Assembly (NCBI GenBank): GCA_031409515.1
Contig: JANNXJ010000050.1
Span: forward strand, 52,143 to 116,142
Source: SHZI01 sp031409515
GTDB lineage: Bacteria > Pseudomonadota > Gammaproteobacteria > Steroidobacterales > GCA-2729495
Reading direction: 5' to 3'
DNA length: 64,000 nt
Part shown: positions 59,840-64,000 of the stretch, piece after piece
How positions within the stretch are numbered: the stretch's first letter is position 1
Layout of the letters: every line of letters begins with the position of its first letter
Notes under the pieces: model-generated
Database searches by the model: none
What the model saw: the letters and a program-made list of their open reading frames with translations, nothing else
Told to the model about the DNA's origin: nothing
Program-made: the position numbers and the translations under genes

Positions 59840-60594
59840 CACTTTGACCCCGCGGTGGTGATGCCCCGCAGCACATCCTGGGCCCAGCGGGACTGAAATT
59901 CCCGGGCCAGGACCTCGCCTTTGACGCGCAGCGCCAGGACGCCGAGAAAGTAGAGCGTGAAGGCCAGGATCATGGTCAGGAGCGGCCAGAGCATATCCCA
60001 GGAAATGGACGGGGCCTCCAGCTTGGACAGGGTTGGTCCCTGGTGCAGGCTGGCCCACCAGATCACCGAAAAATGAATGATGGGTACATTGGCCACACCG
60101 GCAATCGCCAGGATTGCACTGGCCCGGTCTGCCTGGTTGATGTCCTCGTAGGCACTGCGCAAACCCATGTAGCCGAAATACAGGAACAGCAGGATCAGTT
60201 CGGAGGTCAGCCGGGGATCCCACTCCCAGTAAGTGCCCCACATGGGCTTGCCCCAGACCGCGCCAGTCACCAGGGCGGCAAACGTAAACGAAGCGCCAAT
60301 GGGTGCGCAGCTGGCCGCGACTGCGTGGGCCAGCTTCATGCGCCAGATGAGCCCAATTGCCCCGGCCACCGCCATCGTGACGTAGATCATCATGGACAGG
60401 TAGGCGCTGGGCACGTGGACATAGATGATCCGGAAGGCGTCACCCTGCTGGTAGTCCGGCGGCGCCAGCACGAGCCCTCCCCACGTGCCAATCGCCAGCA
60501 GCACGAGGGCAGGAATCAGGAACCACAGGCCCAGCTTGCCCGCGACCGCATACACATGCGGCGGCGATGCCAGACGAAAGAACCAGGTCCACAC
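59839..60594 (-). CDS. ccmC: haem exporter protein CcmC
   Basis: The 251-residue six-helix protein that presents haem to CcmE. Landmarks are IIYVHVPSAYLSMMIY with a haem-binding histidine (about 56-71), WGTYWEWDPRLTSELILLFL (about 118-137, the WWD-like region) and IHFSVIWWASLHQGPTL with the second histidine (about 172-188). All are conserved. ATG 60,594 follows 33 bases after ccmB. Confidence 0.97.
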   Translation of the reverse strand: MWTWFFRLASPPHVYAVAGKLGLWFLIPALVLLAIGTWGGLVLAPPDYQQGDAFRIIYVHVPSAYLSMMIYVTMAVAGAIGLIWRMKLAHAVAASCAPIGASFTFAALVTGAVWGKPMWGTYWEWDPRLTSELILLFLYFGYMGLRSAYEDINQADRASAILAIAGVANVPIIHFSVIWWASLHQGPTLSKLEAPSISWDMLWPLLTMILAFTLYFLGVLALRVKGEVLAREFQSRWAQDVLRGITTAGSK

Positions 60595-60627
60595 GTTCCG
60601 CTCTCCTTCCCTAGATCACAGCGCTGC

Positions 60628-61353
60628 CTAGTCAGCGCTGACGCGAATGGCCCCGGCCGCCACGATGGGCGCCAGGCTCAACGCCAGAACCAGCAACGCG
60701 CCCAGCAGGTACAGCGGGCCCGTCGGGTCCTCTCCGCCCAGGGCCAGATCCGTGGCCCGGGCCCCTAATATAAGTACCGGCAGCATCAGTGGCGCGACGA
60801 TGAAGACCAGCAACACGCCCGCGCCCCGCAAGCCCGCCGTCAATGCCGCGCCGATCGATCCCAGCAGGCTCAGGGTTGGCGTACCCAGCAGCAGGCTCAG
60901 CGTCAGAACGGCCAGGGCGGTCGCGGGTAAATGGTAGGTGATTGCCAGGATGGGTGCCATGAGCACCACCGGCATCCCGGTGATGATCCAGTGCGCCAGC
61001 GTCTTGGCCAGCAGCATCCAGCCCAGTGGGTACGGGAGGGTCAGCAGCTGTTCGAGCGTGCCGTCTTCCAGGTCGGAGCGAAACAGGAGCTGCAGCGACA
61101 ACAAGGTCGCCAGCAAGGCGGCAATCCAGAGCACGCCGGGGGCAATCATGCGCAGCTGCTCCGCCTTGGGACTCAGCGCCAGGGGGAACAGCGTTACCAC
61201 CAGGATAAAGAACAGCGCCGAATTGCTGGCATCGGTCCAGCGCCGCAGGCCCACGCGCAGATCCCGGGCGAGAATCACCCAGAACAGCGTCAACAACCCG
61301 AGGGCAGGTTCCGCCGCTGCGTCGCGAGATCCGGTGTCGGTTCTCACGGCCAT
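60628..61353 (-). CDS. ccmB: haem exporter permease CcmB
   Basis: The 241-residue ABC permease of six helices. The cytoplasmic FRSDLEDGTLEQLLTLPYPL (about 91-110) is the CcmB signature; TPTLSLLGSIGAALTAGLRG follows near 153-172. It starts MAVRTDTGSRDAAAEPAL, a slightly longer N-terminus than many orthologues. Works with ATPase CcmA, whose stop lies 3 bases upstream. Confidence 0.95.
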   Translation of the reverse strand: MAVRTDTGSRDAAAEPALGLLTLFWVILARDLRVGLRRWTDASNSALFFILVVTLFPLALSPKAEQLRMIAPGVLWIAALLATLLSLQLLFRSDLEDGTLEQLLTLPYPLGWMLLAKTLAHWIITGMPVVLMAPILAITYHLPATALAVLTLSLLLGTPTLSLLGSIGAALTAGLRGAGVLLVFIVAPLMLPVLILGARATDLALGGEDPTGPLYLLGALLVLALSLAPIVAAGAIRVSAD

Positions 61354-61356
61354 GAC

Positions 61357-61967
61357 CTAATTGCCCAGCGCCAGCCGGGTGACCGGCGCGCTGCCGAAGT
61401 CGAGAGACTGGTGAGCGGCAACCACAGCCGTGCCGCCGTCAGCGAGATGCGCTGCAAGGGCCTGCTCGACAAAACGGCGGCCGGCCGTGTCGAGATTGGT
61501 CTGGGGTTCGTCCAGCAACCAGAGGTCCGCCGCGGACAGCAGCACCCGGGCCAATGCCGCCCTGCGCTTCTGGCCTGCGGAGAGCAGCCGGACGTCCAGG
61601 TCGGCGCAGGCGCCGAGGCCGGTGGCGTCGAGTACTTCACTGACGCGGGCGGGCTGCCCCGCGAGCTGGGCAAAGAAGCGGAGGTTTTCCCGGGTGGTTA
61701 GTTCCGGCTTGAGGCCAGGCGAGTGGCCGGAAAACGTGAGTCGCAAACGTCCCGACTGGAGCTGTTGCCGGAAGTCGCTGCCCTGCCAGGTGACGCTGCC
61801 GGACTCCGGCTGGGTCAGCCCGGCAATGACCCGCAGGAGCGTGGTCTTACCCGCACCATTGGGGCCCTCGATCAGGAGCGCCGAGCCCACGGGAAGACTG
61901 AAAGACAACGCCTCGAAGAGGCATGTTGTTCCACGCCACAGCGTTAAGCTCGCGCCTGCCAGCACTA
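61357..61967 (-). CDS. ccmA: cytochrome c biogenesis ATP-binding protein CcmA
   Basis: ABC ATPase of the CcmABCD complex. From the GTG at 61,967 it has about 203 residues (normal 200-210), beginning VLAGASLTLWRG with GGAG six bases upstream. An in-frame ATG at 62,034 would add a 22-residue leader (MTRRLGWAADPLAGWGTGAL) absent from typical CcmA proteins, and has AAGG directly abutting it. Walker A is GPNGAGKTTLLRVIAGL, the signature is LLSAGQKRRAALARVL and Walker B is LWLLDEPQTNLD. First gene of the ccm operon. Confidence 0.95.
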
Positions 61968-62034
61968 AAGTCTCCAGAGCCCCGGTTCCCCAACCGGCCA
62001 ACGGGTCTGCCGCCCACCCAAGGCGGCGCGTCAT

Positions 62035-62236
62035 CCTTACTGACTTTTATATCTAAAACAAGTCACTAGGACGCTTTATTCCCACGAGTTCCCCGGTCAG
62101 CTGGCGCCCGCAGCAGTACCCCGCGGGACCTGGCTTTACATAGTGGGGACCCGTACTTAGACTGCAAACGCGACTTGGAATCTGGCCGACCAACAACAAC
62201 AAGCCCGACCAATTGTCGCCTGCCCAGGAGTCCCCC
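62035..62236. promoter_or_regulatory. divergent intergenic region between ccmA and the FHA gene
   Basis: About 200 bases between divergent genes. On the minus strand a -10-like TATAAA in GATATAAAAG (about 62,046-62,055) with a TTGTTT-like -35 close by would serve ccmA, but the spacing is poor. On the plus strand only the AGGAG site (about 62,226) before the FHA gene is clear. A short A+T-rich patch at 62,041-62,060 is the sole compositional feature. Confidence 0.3.
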
Positions 62237-63199
62237 ATGGCCGCACTCTTCGAGGTTTTAGCGCTCCCCGCCCGGTCGGACACCGTCCGGACCTTCGATC
62301 CCGCCGGCGTCACTGCCGGCCTCGCCTACGTGAGTCGCTGCCTGCGGGGCCATCGGCCCTTCGGCATCATCACAGGCTCAGTGGGCGGACTGGCCACTCT
62401 GATTGAGCGGGTCGCCGGCGACTGCGAGGCGCGGGAGGATCTGCACACCGTGCGGATGAACACTCCCACCGACAGCGTGCAGACCTTCCTCTCGGGCTGT
62501 CTGGCCCAACTGGGCTTTGAACTGCACCAGGCGGCGTTTGACGATCTGCACAAGCTGATGCTGGTCTTTCTGCGGCACGAGAGTGCGCGGGGCCGCCGCA
62601 CGGTCGCGATCATTGAAGCAACGGAGAAGTACGGACCCCACGTCCTCGAGTTCATGGAAACGCTCTCCCGAGTCCGGGCCGGCGCCACGGCGGCGATGAC
62701 TTTCATTCTGGTGGGCTCGCGGGACCTGCACCGCATTCTGGACTCCCGGGGCATGGCCGGCATTCAGCCCGTCACCCGGGAGCGCTTTGATCTGGACCGG
62801 TCGCTGGCGTGGGTCACGCCGGCGGGCAAGACCATATCAGTGCCCGAACCCTGGTCGACAGGCAGCCACCGCGATGAGGAATACGCAGCCGGTCAGGGCA
62901 CGCCTTCGCGGCAACTTCTGGTCATGCTCGATGGCGCGATTATTGAGCGGCGGGAACTGAGTCCGGGGCGACTCGTCATCGGTCGCAGCCCGCTGTGTGG
63001 CCTGCAACTGGACGACCGTTACGTAAGCCGCCAGCACGCCGTTCTGGTGGTGACTGCCGACAGTGTTGCGGTTGTGGATCTCCAAAGCACCAACACCACG
63101 CTGGTCAACGGCCAGGTCACCATGAGCGAGCAGCTGGAGCACGGCGATCTGGTGGCCATCGGGACTTTTCGCTTGCGGTATGACTGTCGGTCGCGGTAG
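62237..63199 (+). CDS. degenerate ExeA-like ATPase fold with C-terminal FHA domain
   Basis: The 320-residue protein starts at ATG 62,237 with AGGAG six bases upstream. Residues about 25-190 follow the ExeA/GspA AAA ATPase pattern (GLAYVSRCLRGHRPFGIITG, then FLSGCLAQLGFEL, then FILVGSRDLHRIL). The P-loop position reads GSVGGLATL with no lysine, and the Walker B position reads AIIEATEKYG instead of LIIDEAQ. Both active motifs are therefore lost. Residues about 246-312 are a phosphopeptide-binding FHA domain with LVIGRSPLCGLQ, RYVSRQHA and TTLVNG. It is likely a phosphothreonine-dependent scaffold related to secretion or pilus machinery. Divergent from the ccm operon. Confidence 0.8.
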   Translation: MAALFEVLALPARSDTVRTFDPAGVTAGLAYVSRCLRGHRPFGIITGSVGGLATLIERVAGDCEAREDLHTVRMNTPTDSVQTFLSGCLAQLGFELHQAAFDDLHKLMLVFLRHESARGRRTVAIIEATEKYGPHVLEFMETLSRVRAGATAAMTFILVGSRDLHRILDSRGMAGIQPVTRERFDLDRSLAWVTPAGKTISVPEPWSTGSHRDEEYAAGQGTPSRQLLVMLDGAIIERRELSPGRLVIGRSPLCGLQLDDRYVSRQHAVLVVTADSVAVVDLQSTNTTLVNGQVTMSEQLEHGDLVAIGTFRLRYDCRSR

Positions 63200-63365
63200 T
63201 GGCTCACGCTGAGTACCCAGCCTCGCAGTTCAGGCGGAGGGCTGTTTAACGTAACGCGCTCTGCGGCCATTTCCTGCCCCGCTACGGGCAAGGGTTCGTG
63301 TACCCTCTAAACTTAATCAGGAGCTGGGCCGAACTCGCCTGCTCCGAGTCGGGGGACAAGAGCCA

Positions 63366-64000
63366 GTGAACAAGTTACCAGCGATCGCTGTACTCGCAGC
63401 GGCCTCACTCGGCCTACAGACCACCGCCTTCGGTTACGCCGCTACCGCCAACCTGACCTTTTCCTGGGGTGGAGCCAACAGTACTGATATCGGCTGGACG
63501 GCATCCGGCGGGACAGCCGTCTTGGCCCCCTTTACGAACGCGTCGTACCTGACTACGTATACCGGCAACAACTCCACCAACTACTACAATACTGACTTCG
63601 CTACGACAGCCGGGTGCCTGGCAGTCCTGGATGCCTTTGTCCCGGGATACACGGCTGCGGTCACCAAAAAGTACGGCTGCGCTTACACTGACCCAGTCAG
63701 CGGTCCTTCGTTCTTTGGGCTCCCGGACCCGCCCACGGGCACGGGTCCTGGCGCGTCTGCCAGCGGCACCCTTTCGGTGACCGACACCACCATGACGGGT
63801 ACGCTGACGATTCTCGGCACTACGGACCTGGCCACGGGCGGCACGGCAACCAATCTCCTCGGCGCCAATGGCTATAACCTGCGGCAGGCTGATGGCTCGC
63901 CCTTCGGCAATTCCTGGGGTGGCGTCACCACGCTGGGTACCTATACCGTCAACCTGACGGGGGTCTTCACGGAAACCTCCTGGCAGATCACGGGCGGCGG
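63366..64000 (+). CDS. secreted protein, N-terminal part (cut by window edge)
   Basis: A frame open from GTG 63,366 to the window end (over 211 codons). It starts VNKLPAIAVLAAASLGLQ and then GYAATANL, a clear Sec signal peptide with predicted cleavage near residue 26-28. The mature part is rich in Thr, Gly, Asn and Ser, with many beta-strand-like repeats (TNYYNTDFATT, GTLTILGTTDLATGGTAT), as in extracellular surface proteins. Two cysteines sit near residues 81 and 102 (AGCLAV and YGCAY). GGGGG lies upstream of the start. The C-terminus (possible PEP-CTERM or GlyGly-CTERM) is not visible. The 166-base gap before it holds nothing else recognised. Confidence 0.65.
   Translation, partial: MNKLPAIAVLAAASLGLQTTAFGYAATANLTFSWGGANSTDIGWTASGGTAVLAPFTNASYLTTYTGNNSTNYYNTDFATTAGCLAVLDAFVPGYTAAVTKKYGCAYTDPVSGPSFFGLPDPPTGTGPGASASGTLSVTDTTMTGTLTILGTTDLATGGTATNLLGANGYNLRQADGSPFGNSWGGVTTLGTYTVNLTGVFTETSWQITGG

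Noticed and set aside
1..64000. tRNA, rRNA, CRISPR arrays, insertion sequences and prophage genes
   Set aside because: No cloverleaf candidate, no regularly spaced repeat, no transposase, integrase or phage structural protein was found in reading the window. A tRNAscan or CRISPR search could confirm this.

Overview
The window (about 62-63% G+C by eye) reads as an ordinary chromosomal segment of a gammaproteobacterium outside the enterics. Supporting this are a gammaproteobacterial fabG-acpP-fabF-pabB-pabC-mltG-tmk-holB-pilZ run, a complete ccmABCDEFGHI cytochrome c maturation operon, a type II secretion pseudopilin/platform operon (gspG to gspN) next to a rhombosortase, and a leucine operon preceded by an attenuator. 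I cannot name the genus. No rRNA, tRNA, CRISPR array, insertion sequence or prophage gene was recognised, and coding density is very high.

Layout. (1) 1-3,900, minus strand: ilvE-leuC-leuD-leuB, with a small LeuA-tail-like ORF just upstream of ilvE. Ahead of these genes lie a sigma70-like promoter, a Val/Leu-rich leader peptide, and mutually exclusive antiterminator and terminator stems. (2) 3,981-24,000: a mosaic of catabolic genes. It holds a 2Fe-2S ferredoxin, an FAH-fold protein, an O-methyltransferase, two paralogous double-VOC proteins, a class III CoA-transferase, an HMG-CoA-lyase-type enzyme, a hydantoinase/oxoprolinase pair (hyuA-hyuB), an IclR regulator, an SDR, an aldehyde dehydrogenase, a peroxiredoxin, etfB-etfA with a drug-type MFS transporter, and a sulfurtransferase with a lipoprotein. 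(3) 24,192-32,812: a second MFS transporter, an AlaA-type aminotransferase, and an AddB-like nuclease plus AddA-like helicase-nuclease pair. (4) 32,809-39,163: gspN to gspG on the minus strand, diverging from a rhombosortase gene. (5) 39,180-46,951: fatty acid synthesis, folate, cell wall, thymidylate kinase, DNA polymerase III delta' and PilZ genes. (6) 46,984-55,081: a double CNB-rhodanese fusion, a FadB/FadJ-type enzyme, an EEP-family hydrolase divergent from a lone TIR-like protein, a ferredoxin-NADP reductase, a GlpQ-type phosphodiesterase, a lipocalin and a fatty acid desaturase. (7) 55,074-62,034: the ccm operon. (8) 62,237-64,000: a degenerate ExeA-like/FHA protein and the start of a secreted protein.

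How the genes work together. The leu operon probably senses charged Leu and Val tRNAs. The catabolic block, with CoA activation, CoA-ester cleavage, ETF and an aldehyde dehydrogenase, looks like degradation of an organic acid whose identity the sequence does not reveal. The gsp operon and the rhombosortase together suggest secretion of GlyGly-CTERM proteins. No wholly new multi-gene system was proven. The least conventional items are the leu attenuator with its LeuA-tail ORF, the FAH-fold protein lacking its metal-binding glutamates, the pseudo-ATPase/FHA protein, the lone TIR-like protein and the CNB-CNB-rhodanese fusion.
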